Shown here: one piece after another, positions 1 to 8,695 of the stretch
Layout of the letters: the number at the start of each line of letters is the position of its first letter
How positions within the stretch are numbered: the stretch's first letter is position 1
Assembly (NCBI RefSeq): GCF_002177135.1
Contig: NZ_MWPH01000002.1
Span: 186,001 to 250,000, forward strand
Direction: 5' to 3'
DNA: 64,000 nt
From: Natronolimnobius baerhuensis
Lineage (GTDB): Archaea > Halobacteriota > Halobacteria > Halobacteriales > Natrialbaceae
Translations under genes and position numbers: made by a program
The notes under the pieces: model-generated
Told to the model about the DNA's origin: nothing
What the model saw: only the letters and a program-made list of their open reading frames with translations
Database searches by the model: none

Positions 1-840
1 CTCGCCACCGGAGAAGCGGTTCACCTTCCTGCCGCGGCCGTCCAGTTTCCCCAGCCCGGCCCGTCGCTGGTGCCCGCGATTACGACCGGCCTCGGCCTCG
101 GTTCGTCGACCGTCGACGCGCTCATCTCAGGGCTAACAGAAGTCATCGAACGCGATGCGACGATGCTCGCCTGGTACTCGTCTTTTGAGCCGCTCGAATT
201 GACAGTCGAGAACGAGCGATTCGACGTTCTCGAGCGCCGGGCGCGAAGCGAAGGGCTGTCGGTGACGCCGCTGCTGGTCACCCAGGACGTAGACGTCCCG
301 GTCGTCGCCGTCGCCGTCCATCGTGACCCTGCAGGGGGGGCTGTCGACCCTGACAGCTCGGAGTGGCCCGCGTTTGCAGCCGGCTCCGCAGCAGGGCTGG
401 ATGCCACGGAGGCCGCGAGTTCGGCGCTCGAGGAGGCACTCCAGAACTGGATGGAACTGCGTGATATCGGTGCGGCAAACGCAGCCAACCAATCGGGTTC
501 GATTGGAGAGTATGCAATGTTCCCGGACACCGTTCAGGAATTCGTCGATGTCGATGGAACGGTTCCCGCAGCGAGTGTCGGCCCGGATGGTGAGGTGACA
601 GGTCAGGACGCACTCGAGGCACTTCTCGAGCGGGTAACGGACGCAGGACTGACGCCGTCTGCAGCGCGGATAACGACGCGGGACGTCTCTGCTATCGGGT
701 TCGAAGCGGTTCGCGTCGTCATCCCCGAGGCACAGCCGCTGTTTACCGGCGAGCCGTTCTTCGGCGAACGAGCTGAGACCGTCCCGGACGAGTTAGGCTT
801 CGAGCCGCGACTCGAGCGTGCGTTCCATCCGTATCCGTAA
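1..840 (+). CDS. YcaO-family protein, 5' end outside the window
   Basis: The reading frame is open from base 1 with no stop upstream, so the N-terminus lies outside the window. Near the visible start is the YcaO hallmark region TTGLGLGSS...EVIERDA. YcaO enzymes are ATP-dependent cyclodehydratases or thioamidation enzymes that activate peptide backbone amides; the glutamates of this region help bind Mg-ATP in the family. The visible 279 residues would be the C-terminal half or more. The substrate cannot be named because the upstream partner genes are not visible. A GTG at 70 is an internal codon and not a credible start, since the conserved motif follows immediately and family similarity continues upstream. 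Confidence 0.85.
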   Translation, partial: LATGEAVHLPAAAVQFPQPGPSLVPAITTGLGLGSSTVDALISGLTEVIERDATMLAWYSSFEPLELTVENERFDVLERRARSEGLSVTPLLVTQDVDVPVVAVAVHRDPAGGAVDPDSSEWPAFAAGSAAGLDATEAASSALEEALQNWMELRDIGAANAANQSGSIGEYAMFPDTVQEFVDVDGTVPAASVGPDGEVTGQDALEALLERVTDAGLTPSAARITTRDVSAIGFEAVRVVIPEAQPLFTGEPFFGERAETVPDELGFEPRLERAFHPYP

Positions 841-868
841 CTGATCACCGGCAATCAATTGAGTTGGG

Positions 869-1366
869 CTAGTCGGACTCGCTGTGTTCGTCCTCGGTGT
901 CCGTCTCGCCGTTCTCGTCGAGATCCGTCGCGTTAGCCTCGATTTCGCCGTCGTCGCCATCGTATACCTCGACGTCGTCGCTCTGTCGGACCTCGACGAC
1001 GAGATCGTCATCGCGGATATACACCACTATGAGTTCCGTTTCGTCGGTGATAGACACGGCTCGAGCAATCGAATTGTCGGTGTCTCGCTCGTATTTGACA
1101 ACCTGTAGATTCTGGTTCGTCCGTTCGAGATTCGGGGCCACAATACTCTCTTCTGGCGTGACCGCATAGCTCTCGTCGTACGTTTCGCGTCCAGTCTCGT
1201 CTTCTCGAGCCTGCAGTTGGAGGTTGTACGCGTCCTCGGCCTCGCTGTAGATCTCGAGTGGGACGATTCCTTGCAGACCGAAATGTTCCTGGACCCCCTC
1301 GAGACAGCCTGCAAGTCCAGCCATTCCGAGTGCACCTGCGGACTGCAGTACGCTGCGGCGATTCAC
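869..1366 (-). CDS. Tat-exported haloarchaeal lipoprotein, function unknown
   Basis: This 165-residue protein starts with a short twin-arginine signal (NRRSVLQSAG) that leads into the lipobox LAGC at about residue 21. It should therefore be exported folded and lipid-anchored outside the membrane. The mature part is acidic, and the C-terminus is a run of Asp/Glu/Ser/Thr typical of halophile surface proteins. No enzymatic motif is recognised. It is convergent with the YcaO gene and divergent from the kinase-like gene at 1503. Confidence 0.75.
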   Translation of the reverse strand: MNRRSVLQSAGALGMAGLAGCLEGVQEHFGLQGIVPLEIYSEAEDAYNLQLQAREDETGRETYDESYAVTPEESIVAPNLERTNQNLQVVKYERDTDNSIARAVSITDETELIVVYIRDDDLVVEVRQSDDVEVYDGDDGEIEANATDLDENGETDTEDEHSESD

Positions 1367-1502
1367 ACTGGTGAGTCGGCACTGAACAACTGTATGCGTT
1401 TCTCTTTGCTGCGTTCACACCGGAGTGCCCATCGATGCGATGGTCTTCCCACCTCATGGCTGGAGTCGGATTGCTTTTCAGATCTCCTGTTGTTGGATAC
1501 AT

Positions 1503-2114
1503 ATGGCTTCATTCGAGACATCGACAGCGGAGATCGAAACGAGTCTGTTTATTACCGTTTCCGGGCCACCTGGCTGTGGCGCGACGACGCTGTGTGAACG
1601 CCTCGCTGACGCGATTGGCTGTCCGTACGTCTCCGGCGGCGACATCTTCCGTGAACTCGCCGAAGACCGCGAGATGAGTCTCAACCAACTAACGGCTAAA
1701 GCCGAGGAATCCGACGAGATCGACCGCGCACTCGATCAACGGCTCCAGCAAATCGCCGAGAAATGGGGCACGGCAAACAAACCCTTCATCCTCGAGTCAC
1801 GACTCGCTGGCTGGCTCGCCGGCGAACGTGCCGACCTGCGAATCTGGCTCGATGCCCCCGAATCCGTCCGCCTCGAGCGCATCGAGGGCCGACTCGAGAC
1901 CGAAGCAGAGATGCGTGTTCGAGAAGTCAGTGAGGCGGGTCGGTATCAGTCCTATTACGACATCGATCTCAACGACCGCGAGTTCTACGACCTGCACATC
2001 AACACGGCTCGCTGGGGGAAAGACAGCGTATTCGCCCTCGTCCGCGCGGCGCTCGAGGAGTACGAACCGGAACTCGACGAAGGAGCATTTGCAACGCCCG
2101 CGATGGACGTCTGA
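1503..2114 (+). CDS. Cytidylate kinase-like protein with degenerate P-loop
   Basis: The 203-residue protein follows the archaeal (d)CMP kinase plan: a P-loop region, then VSGGDIFRELAE, then ESRLAGWLAGE (CMP-binding and core), then the lid and the INTARW ending. The P-loop reads GPPGCGATT at residues 21-29, so the invariant lysine of GxxxxGK[ST] is Ala27. The rest of the active-site framework is kept, which argues against a decayed pseudogene. It may be a paralogue with another nucleotide mode or a regulatory role. The ATG at 1503 is chosen because the in-frame extension back to 1425 has no family-like residues. I infer that a canonical cmk lies elsewhere in the genome. Confidence 0.75.
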   Translation: MASFETSTAEIETSLFITVSGPPGCGATTLCERLADAIGCPYVSGGDIFRELAEDREMSLNQLTAKAEESDEIDRALDQRLQQIAEKWGTANKPFILESRLAGWLAGERADLRIWLDAPESVRLERIEGRLETEAEMRVREVSEAGRYQSYYDIDLNDREFYDLHINTARWGKDSVFALVRAALEEYEPELDEGAFATPAMDV

Positions 2115-2126
2115 CAGACGAATTTA

Positions 2127-3626
2127 TCAGCTATCCGGTGAGTAGTTCGGCGCTTCGTCCGTAATCACGACATCGTGAGCGTGGCTCTCAGCCTGCCCGG
2201 CCGAGGAGACGCGGACGAACTCACTGCGCTCTTTGAACTCGGGGATCGTCGGCGCGCCGACATAGCCCATCCCCGACTGCATACCGCCAGCGAGTTGGTG
2301 GAGTTCGGACTTGAGTGTCCCTTTGTACGGCGTCGCGGCTTCGACACCCTCGGGGACATAGTCTTCTTCCTCGTCCGGTTCTTCTTTGAGGTATCGGTCG
2401 CTGTCACCGGATTTCATCGCACCGACACTGCCCATCCCGCGGTACTGCTTGTACTTCTTGCCGTTCATCGTGACGACGCGGCCCGGTGCCTCCTCGGTGC
2501 CTGCGAAGTACGAGCCGAGCATGACTGCGTCCGCACCGGCTGCGATTGCCTTGATCGCATCACCGGAGTATCGAATGCCACCGTCTGCAATGACGGGAAC
2601 GTCGTGTTCGCTCGCGACATCTGCGACCTGCGCGACGGCCGTGATCTGGGGCATCCCCGCCCCGGAGACGACTCGAGTCGTACAAATCGAGCCCGGCCCG
2701 ATGCCGACTTTGATGCCGTCTGCAAAGTCGACCAGTTCGGCGGCCGCTTCGCGAGTGCCGACGTTGCCGACGACGACGTCCGCATCGACAGCCTCCTTGA
2801 TCTCTCGAGCGCCGTCGATGACGTTTCGGTTGTGTGCGTGAGCGGTGTCGATAAAGAGGATATCCGCGTCCGCCTCGTCTGCGGCCTCGGCACGGTCCAT
2901 CTCGAAGGGACTGACGGCGACGCCACAGCGGAGTTTGCCGTCGTCGTCGCGGACAGCTTCCTCGTACTCACGACGCTGGAGAATGCCCTGCATCGTGACG
3001 AGACCCACGAGGAGGTTCTCGTCGTCGACCACCGGCACGCGTTCGATCTTGTGCTCGTACATCAACTCGAACGCATCGCGTGGCTCGATCTTGTCCCCGG
3101 CCGTGATGACTTCGTCCGTCATCGCCTCCGTGACCGGGTCGTCCTCGTTGACCTCGAGATGTGGGCGGATGTCCGTACTCGAGATGATACCAAGGACTTC
3201 ACCGCGAGTGTTGACGACGGGTGCACCGCCGACGCCTTCGCGGGCCATCAGGCTGTCGACTTCGCGGACGGACATCTCGGGGTCAGCGGTGACGACTGAA
3301 TCCTGTGGGATGATGAGCTCGTCGGCGCTTTTAACGCGGCCGATTTCCTCGACCATCTCGTCGATGTTCATGTTGCGATGAAGGACACCGAGTCCACCGT
3401 GGCGAGCCATTGCGATAGCCATGCGGCTCTCGGTGACGGTATCCATCGCTGCTGAAAGAATCGGCACTGATACCTCGACGTCTTTCGAGACCTGCGAGGT
3501 GAGGTCTGCATCGTCTGGTTCGACACGGCTCTCTTTGGGTCGCAAGAGGACGTCGTCGAACGTTAGCGCTTCCGGTACCTGTAGCTTCGACAAATAAGGC
3601 TCGTGCTCGGGAACGTCGTTCGCCAT
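2127..3626 (-). CDS. guaB: IMP dehydrogenase
   Basis: IMP dehydrogenase oxidises IMP to XMP with NAD+, the committed step of GMP synthesis in the cytosol. The 499-residue length is normal. The beta/alpha barrel opens with LTFDDVLL and [11 protein letters not shown]. Two CBS domains lie at about residues 95-215. The catalytic cysteine loop GPGSICTTR is intact, and the flap region carries RGMGSVGAM. The gene is convergent with the kinase-like gene, with a 12-base gap. The ATG at 3626 fits the family start. Nothing suggests truncation. Confidence 0.96.
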   Translation of the reverse strand: MANDVPEHEPYLSKLQVPEALTFDDVLLRPKESRVEPDDADLTSQVSKDVEVSVPILSAAMDTVTESRMAIAMARHGGLGVLHRNMNIDEMVEEIGRVKSADELIIPQDSVVTADPEMSVREVDSLMAREGVGGAPVVNTRGEVLGIISSTDIRPHLEVNEDDPVTEAMTDEVITAGDKIEPRDAFELMYEHKIERVPVVDDENLLVGLVTMQGILQRREYEEAVRDDDGKLRCGVAVSPFEMDRAEAADEADADILFIDTAHAHNRNVIDGAREIKEAVDADVVVGNVGTREAAAELVDFADGIKVGIGPGSICTTRVVSGAGMPQITAVAQVADVASEHDVPVIADGGIRYSGDAIKAIAAGADAVMLGSYFAGTEEAPGRVVTMNGKKYKQYRGMGSVGAMKSGDSDRYLKEEPDEEEDYVPEGVEAATPYKGTLKSELHQLAGGMQSGMGYVGAPTIPEFKERSEFVRVSSAGQAESHAHDVVITDEAPNYSPDS

Positions 3627-3799
3627 GTAAACCGTCCGAAGCCGTCAGCAAAAAGGGTTGCGAGATAGAACCGTTTGTCAGGAAGATACACGTTCACATG
3701 GGTCCTACGATCAGCACGCACTATCTGTGTGTGCCAAAAAACAGTCATCGGCCCCAACCAGTGAACAGTTTATCATCTGTCAGGCCGTCTAGTCACTGA

Positions 3800-4771
3800 A
3801 TGTCGGAGACGAACACTGCAATCGATCACCACCTGCCAGCGACCGACGAAACCATACACAGCGTCTGGAACAATGCCCTCGAGCCAGTGCTGACGATTGA
3901 TCCCGGCGACGTCGTCCAGTTTGAGTGTCGAGATGCCACGAACGGCCAACTCACGCGAGCGTCGACGGTCGCGGACCTTCCGTCGCTGGATATCGACCAG
4001 ATCCACCCGCTGACGGGGCCAGTCGCAGTCGAGGGTGCCCAGCCCGGTGACGTCCTCTCCGTCGAAATTCTGGCACTCGAACATCAGGGCTGGGGATACA
4101 CGCTCGTCCTGCCGGGTGAGATGGGTCTCGGATTGCTTCCGGAGGAGTTTCCGGAGCCTGCGATACACGTCTGGGACCTCGAGGACGGCGTTGCGCACTT
4201 TACGAACGGCATCGAGGTGCCGATCAAGCCGTTCCCTGGAACGATTGGCGTTGCACCTGCTGCGGACGGAGAACACAGCACGAACCCGCCACGATCCGTC
4301 GGTGGCAATCTCGATATTAAGCACTTAACTGCGGGGTCGACGCTGCACCTGCCTGTCGCCGTCGAAAACGCCCTGTTCAGTATCGGCGACTGCCATGCTG
4401 CTCAGGGCGACGGCGAGGTCTGTATCAACGGCCTCGAGGCACCGATGTCCGTCACTTGTCGCTTCAGCCTGCAGTCAGATCGCTCGCTCGAGCGACCCCA
4501 GTTTGAAACGGCCGTCGCAAGTGGCCGCGACGAACCCATGTACGGCACGACGGGAGTCGATTCGGATCTCTATGAAGCGACGAAACAGGCCGTTCGAGGG
4601 ATGGTCGATCATCTCCACAGCGAGCGCGGCCTCGCGCGCGAAGAAGCATATATCCTGTGCTCAGTCGCTGTCGATCTGAAAATCAATCAGGTCGTCAACG
4701 CGCCGAACTGGGTCGTTTCGGCGTACCTTCCGGAACAACTCTTTCCGGACGAGACCGCTGGCCACCAGTGA
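3800..4771 (+). CDS. Acetamidase/formamidase family protein
   Basis: This 323-residue protein matches the FmdA_AmdA family, metal-dependent amidases that release ammonia from short amides such as formamide or acetamide. The family signatures seen are the N-terminal WNNALEPVLTIDPGD, the central GTIGVAPA and GGNLDIKHLTAGSTL, and the GDCHAAQGDGEVC region, which carries the metal-binding and catalytic residues. The protein is cytoplasmic, with no signal peptide. It stands alone between guaB and a sensor-regulator gene. The physiological amide cannot be told from sequence. Confidence 0.9.
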   Translation: MSETNTAIDHHLPATDETIHSVWNNALEPVLTIDPGDVVQFECRDATNGQLTRASTVADLPSLDIDQIHPLTGPVAVEGAQPGDVLSVEILALEHQGWGYTLVLPGEMGLGLLPEEFPEPAIHVWDLEDGVAHFTNGIEVPIKPFPGTIGVAPAADGEHSTNPPRSVGGNLDIKHLTAGSTLHLPVAVENALFSIGDCHAAQGDGEVCINGLEAPMSVTCRFSLQSDRSLERPQFETAVASGRDEPMYGTTGVDSDLYEATKQAVRGMVDHLHSERGLAREEAYILCSVAVDLKINQVVNAPNWVVSAYLPEQLFPDETAGHQ

Positions 4772-5012
4772 TTCTTTCGGAGCAGTGACGTCTCGAATCG
4801 GATGCGAAGAAAGCAGACCTACTCATGCCAAAGAAGATATTCGATTGTCAGTTTCCTCGCGCAACTCATATTCGCTGACAACGAAGTAGGCGTATGGTGT
4901 GTACAGGGCATGAAACAACTAGAAACCGGACGTTCGTCGACGGAACCCCTCGAGCGAATAGACAGTCACTCCGACTCAATCCTGCGTTCTATCAGTTCCC
5001 AGTGGTGGTTCG

Positions 5013-6248
5013 ATGACGGATCCTGCCGACTGGGGTCGAACGGAGACACACGAGGCTGCTGAGTCCGATGCGGACAGCGATGCTCGGCACCTCCCAGCCG
5101 ATCTCGCCCGGCGCATTTTCACTGTCGGGCCGATCAGCACCCTCGTCATCGACTCGAGCGGGGCAATCGCGTTTGCAAACGAACGGGCAACCGAGACGCT
5201 TGGTATCTCGATGGCGGAACTGACGAGTCAGACGGCGGGTCCGGCGACGTGGCCGCTGACGGACGACAATGGCGCGCCGATTCCGCCGGCTGACCATCCC
5301 GTTACGTGTGTGTTCGAAACTGGCGACCCCGTTTTCGGCTTCGAACACTGGATCGAACTTCCGGATGGCACCAAACGGTGGCTCACAACCAACTCCTGTC
5401 CCGTTGTGGCCGACGGCGGCACTGTCGAGTACGTTGTCCTCGCGTTCGAGGACGTCACAGCGCTCAAACAGCGCGAGGACCGCTTGACCAGCGACCACAT
5501 GCGCCACCTCGAGTTTCGTGTCGACCAGTCTGCCGTGCCGCCGTCGCTCCGTGGCGCTCCCGATGCAATCGACGACAGCGACGAGTCCGATGTCGATACC
5601 GGTGACGACAGTGACGGTGACAGCGATACCAACAGTTCCAACGAGACGCCCACCGAACGACGCATTGATATCGAATCCGTCGTCTCCGTCCCCGACAACG
5701 GCACTGTCCAGTACATGGGCACGGCCGACCTCTCCGCGAGCGAGTTTCTCGCTGCCATCGACGAGGTTCCCCACTACACGGACGTCCGACTGCTCAGCAC
5801 GACGGAGGGATACAGCCGTCTCGAGGCGCGTGCGGAGTCAGCGACGGTCTCGGAACTGTTCCAGACGCTCGGTGGACAGCCCTGTGCGATCATCGTTGCC
5901 GACGACGAGGTTCGATTTCTCGGCGAACTGCCGGGTGATGTCGAGTATCGCCGTGTTGCGGATGGCATTCGACAGTTCCACACCGGGGTCGAACTGGTCG
6001 ACGATGACCTCGTCTACTCGCCGCAGTTGCTGGCCGATGTCGTGCGGGATGCGCTGACTGACCGCCAACTGGCAACGCTCGATGCGGCCTACTACAGTGG
6101 CTACTTCGAGACTCCCCGGACCAGTACCGGCGACGAACTCGCGGCGAGTTTCGGTGTGACACGCCAGACGTTCAACCAGCACCTCCGCAAAGCCCAACAG
6201 ATCGTCTTCAGACACTTGTTCGAAAAATCCGGTGCAGACGCACGCTGA
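5013..6248 (+). CDS. PAS domain / HTH_10 (Bat-like) transcriptional regulator
   Basis: The 411-residue protein has an N-terminal PAS domain at about residues 30-155 (ISTLVIDSSGAIAFANERATETLG, ending in VVLAFEDVTALKQRE). An acidic linker and a bacterio-opsin-activator type middle domain follow. The C-terminal helix-turn-helix of the HTH_10 type is seen as LTDRQLATLDAAYYSGYFETPR...LAASFGVTRQTFNQHLRKAQ. It is probably a cytoplasmic sensor that couples a small signal (redox, light or ligand) to transcription. No target gene is evident. The HalOD1 gene downstream starts only 46 bases later and may be co-transcribed. Confidence 0.88.
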   Translation: MTDPADWGRTETHEAAESDADSDARHLPADLARRIFTVGPISTLVIDSSGAIAFANERATETLGISMAELTSQTAGPATWPLTDDNGAPIPPADHPVTCVFETGDPVFGFEHWIELPDGTKRWLTTNSCPVVADGGTVEYVVLAFEDVTALKQREDRLTSDHMRHLEFRVDQSAVPPSLRGAPDAIDDSDESDVDTGDDSDGDSDTNSSNETPTERRIDIESVVSVPDNGTVQYMGTADLSASEFLAAIDEVPHYTDVRLLSTTEGYSRLEARAESATVSELFQTLGGQPCAIIVADDEVRFLGELPGDVEYRRVADGIRQFHTGVELVDDDLVYSPQLLADVVRDALTDRQLATLDAAYYSGYFETPRTSTGDELAASFGVTRQTFNQHLRKAQQIVFRHLFEKSGADAR

Positions 6249-6294
6249 CTAGTCAGCGCGGCCGCTTACCACTCCGCTATCCGTATGTGGAGTA

Positions 6295-6624
6295 ATGAAT
6301 AATAACACGACTCGTGCTGAATCGGTGGCTGCTGCCGACGCGTTTTTCGAGACAGATCCCGAATCAGTCATCCGCACCGAATTCGACACTGACGAATCTG
6401 ATGCAGTCGTCGTCACAGTCGTCACAACCGTTGCAACCATCGTCGACGAGGCTGTCGACGCGATGCCGCCACTGTTTAACTCCATCGACACCGAGGCAAT
6501 GACCGAACTCATGGCCCATGGCCGACATCGTCCACACCCCACACTCGTTTCCTTTTCCTACCACGGGTGTTATGTAACCGTCTCGAGTCGCGGCGAGATT
6601 ATCGTTGTTGCGCCGCCAGAGTAA
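6295..6624 (+). CDS. HalOD1 output domain protein
   Basis: The 109-residue protein is one HalOD1 domain, a haloarchaeal output module normally placed in signalling proteins. The recognisable core runs from VVVTVVTTVATIVDEAVDAMPPLFNSID to VSFSYHGCYVTVSSRGEIIVV. It has no signal peptide or membrane span. It lies directly downstream of a PAS/HTH_10 regulator in the same direction, so the two may act in one signalling route. The domain's molecular action is not established. Confidence 0.8.
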   Translation: MNNNTTRAESVAAADAFFETDPESVIRTEFDTDESDAVVVTVVTTVATIVDEAVDAMPPLFNSIDTEAMTELMAHGRHRPHPTLVSFSYHGCYVTVSSRGEIIVVAPPE

Positions 6625-6966
6625 CGCGTTTTCCGTTTCGTCACCGGTTGAGGTTGCAGATCAGTACACCGACGCCCGGACCTGCACGTTAGTGTCGGGA
6701 ACGCGACTGATCGTGAAAACCGGTCTCACACAACGCTTATTGACAATCCCATCGTTTCATCAAATATGTACGCTGTGAGTACAATCGATTCCCGAATCGG
6801 TGGCAAGGTGAGCAGTGACTCCGCCTTCACGTTTACATTCGGGAATCGCAAACGCAAACTCACAGCACGGGGCCACACCTGGACGAACTGGACGCCGACG
6901 TCCCAGTTACGGCATCGTCCACCCTATTACCCACCGGCCTCGGGTCATGGCCACTGTCCCTGACCG
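6625..6966 (+). other. Intergenic region with two dyads of one motif
   Basis: No convincing gene is seen in these 342 bases; a 65-codon frame at 6766 lacks haloarchaeal acidic composition. The region holds the 12-base sequence CGATTCCCGAAT at 6786-6797 and its exact inverse complement at 6837-6848. Each copy contains or nearly contains the dyad GATTC-CC-GAATC. This could be an operator pair or a hairpin in front of the DUF5794 gene. A TATA-like stretch near 6735-6742 (GCTTATTG) precedes it. Confidence 0.4.
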
Positions 6967-7896
6967 ATGAGTACCTCTCAACACCCGATTGCCCTTCGCC
7001 TCGAGCGATTAGTCGGCGGTGACACGCGGCTGCTGGCGCTGGTAATGATGCTCCCGCTGATCGACGGCGTCTTCCCGGCGCTGATCCTCGCGGGCGCACT
7101 CGACAGTCCGATGGGGGCAGTTCAGGTCGGACTGCTCATCTTCGGTGGCAGTGCAACCGTCGCCGTCATCCTCGCGGAGATGAGCGGCACGCCCCGCGAG
7201 CAGGCGACGATAGTCCTGTTAGTCGGGATTCCGCTCATACTACTTGCGGCCATTCAGGCCGCGCTCGCGCCGGCAATCGAGAGCGTCCTCGATATCGTTA
7301 TCTTCGAGCGCTTCGCCGCCCTGGTAATCCTCGCAATCGCCGCAAAAACCGCGAGTGCGACTATCGGCGAGTATCTCCCCAGCCCCGCCGTCATCATCGG
7401 CCTCGGACTGGTTGCGAGTCTCGATCTGAACGGCATGGCGTTCGTCCTCATGGACGACCCCGCGCTCGTGATGAACGCGACGCTCTCCGCGACGGTTGGC
7501 GTCGCCTTCGCGCTCGCCATTGCACTCACCGGCCCGTACCTGCGTGAGTACATGGACCTCGACCGCTTCCGATTCGGGAGCGCCGTTGCGCTGGGCTTGC
7601 TCCCAATCGCGCTGGTCGCCGATACGTTCGGCCAGGCCCCACTCGCCGCGCTCATCGTCGCCGGCCTGTTCGCCCTCGATCTCCCACTCGAGCGCGGCGG
7701 CGACTCGGACGATGATGACGACGACTCGTTCGCCCCCGCAGTCGGAACCGGCCCGCTCACCGACGGCGGGAGTCTGGGAGAGAGTTCGACTGACTCGAGT
7801 GACGCTGGTGACGGCGACGACAGCACCGGCGGTGACACAAAGTCGTCTCCCGGCGACGACTCGACCGACACCGAGGAACGCGCCCCCTGGTTGTAA
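6967..7896 (+). CDS. DUF5794 family membrane protein
   Basis: This 309-residue integral membrane protein has about six or seven hydrophobic segments between residues 20 and 240, followed by a long acidic Asp/Ser/Gly tail of about 65 residues that should be cytoplasmic. The start HPIALRLERLVGGDTRLLALVMMLPLIDGVFPALILAGA matches the haloarchaeal family I recall as DUF5794. The function is unknown. The gene stands just upstream of tRNA-Trp, without overlap. Confidence 0.8.
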   Translation: MSTSQHPIALRLERLVGGDTRLLALVMMLPLIDGVFPALILAGALDSPMGAVQVGLLIFGGSATVAVILAEMSGTPREQATIVLLVGIPLILLAAIQAALAPAIESVLDIVIFERFAALVILAIAAKTASATIGEYLPSPAVIIGLGLVASLDLNGMAFVLMDDPALVMNATLSATVGVAFALAIALTGPYLREYMDLDRFRFGSAVALGLLPIALVADTFGQAPLAALIVAGLFALDLPLERGGDSDDDDDDSFAPAVGTGPLTDGGSLGESSTDSSDAGDGDDSTGGDTKSSPGDDSTDTEERAPWL

Positions 7897-7945
7897 CGGT
7901 TCGAATCGAAACCACTTTAGGGCGGATCCCCCAACGTATGCTCGA

Positions 7946-8120
7946 GGGGTCGTGGCCAAGCCAGGGATGGCGACTGACTCCAGAGGCACCGCGCCCGGGA
8001 CGACACTCCAGACTGATATACTGATCGGACACCTGATCAGTGTCCGTGTGATGACCCTCTGGAGTTCCGAGGCGCACCGGAGATATCAGTCGATCGGGGG
8101 TTCAAATCCCTCCGACCCCA
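7946..8120 (+). tRNA. trnW: tRNA-Trp (CCA) with intron
   Basis: The acceptor strands GGGGTCG (7946-7952) and CGACCCC (8113-8119) pair, with discriminator A8120. The anticodon stem ACTGA/TCAGT is 7973-7977 with 8086-8090, the anticodon CCA is 7980-7982, and the T-arm is 8096-8112 with loop TTCAAAT. An intron of about 101 bases interrupts the anticodon loop after position 37. The mature tRNA would be 74 nt, and CCA is not encoded. The large intron is characteristic of haloarchaeal tRNA-Trp and is removed by the splicing endonuclease at a bulge-helix-bulge. Confidence 0.97.
7984..8084 (+). ncRNA. Intronic box C/D guide RNA in tRNA-Trp
   Basis: The intron carries box C' GTGATGA at 8048-8054, box D CCGA at 8067-8070, box D' CTGA at 8021-8024 and a degenerate box C near 7998-8003. 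Guide 8056-8065 is fully complementary to pre-tRNA 7977-7986. The fifth base upstream of box D (G8062) pairs with C7980, position 34. Guide 8011-8019 is complementary to 8083-8091, and the fifth base upstream of D' (A8016) pairs with T8086, position 39. This predicts Cm34 and Um39, the modifications known for the Haloferax volcanii intron. The exact splice ends could shift by one or two bases. Confidence 0.93.
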
Positions 8121-8388
8121 TTTCCTCACCGCGAACAACGTCGTGAGCGGTGCATACTGCTCGAGAGAACAGAAACTCCTCACTCGAGTCGTCGACGATC
8201 CGTTCGAACTGATACCAGAGGCCGAGCAGAATAGCAAAGAAGACGACACCTAATCCGACGCGGAGGCCGATCTCCTTGAGCCCGGTCGCTTCTGCGTGGA
8301 CGAGTCCACCGGCCCAGTCGCCGATGAGGACCGCGAACCCGGTCGCGACGATCACCATAATGAGGTGCCGATCAGTCGGGATATCCAT
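8086..8388 (-). CDS. Small membrane protein overlapping tRNA-Trp 3' exon
   Basis: The 100-residue form starting MDIPTDRH has two hydrophobic segments (LIMVIVATGFAVLIGDWAGG and a second around IGLRVGLGVVFFAILLGLWYQF), then a soluble acidic tail. An upstream in-frame start at 8484 would add 32 residues; the 8388 start is favoured because the extension is uncharacteristic. The last residues come from the antisense of the tRNA T-arm, so the gene converges with and overlaps tRNA-Trp by 35 bases. No family is recognised. Confidence 0.6.
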   Translation of the reverse strand: MDIPTDRHLIMVIVATGFAVLIGDWAGGLVHAEATGLKEIGLRVGLGVVFFAILLGLWYQFERIVDDSSEEFLFSRAVCTAHDVVRGEEMGSEGFEPPID

Positions 8389-8695
8389 GCGACAGGTATC
8401 GTCATAGGACGGGTAAACAGCCCTCCCTGAAGTGGCCACGTCAATGCTTGCAGTGAGAGTGTCGTCGAAATCTATTGGCGACAAGACCGAGTGACTCGAG
8501 ACGGGTGAGACTGCCTCGATTCGAAAAGCGACGGGGGCGTTGGCCAGTGCAGTGTATTCGTCACCGACAGTAGTGCCAGCGTAATTGGTTACTCAAACCG
8601 ACCGTTTGGTTACACTGACTCTCACCCGAATTGGGTGGCGGGAAAGGCTACCGGAAACCCAACGCGTCTATACGTCTCTGTGGTGGATTCCGGTG

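Noticed and set aside
2175-3299. Long 374-codon frame antisense to guaB
   Set aside because: It lies wholly in the reverse strand of a clear IMP dehydrogenase. Long antisense frames are common in GC-rich halophile genes and it has no domain text.
6766-6963. 65-codon frame before DUF5794
   Set aside because: It has strongly basic composition, contains the dyad repeats and resembles no protein.
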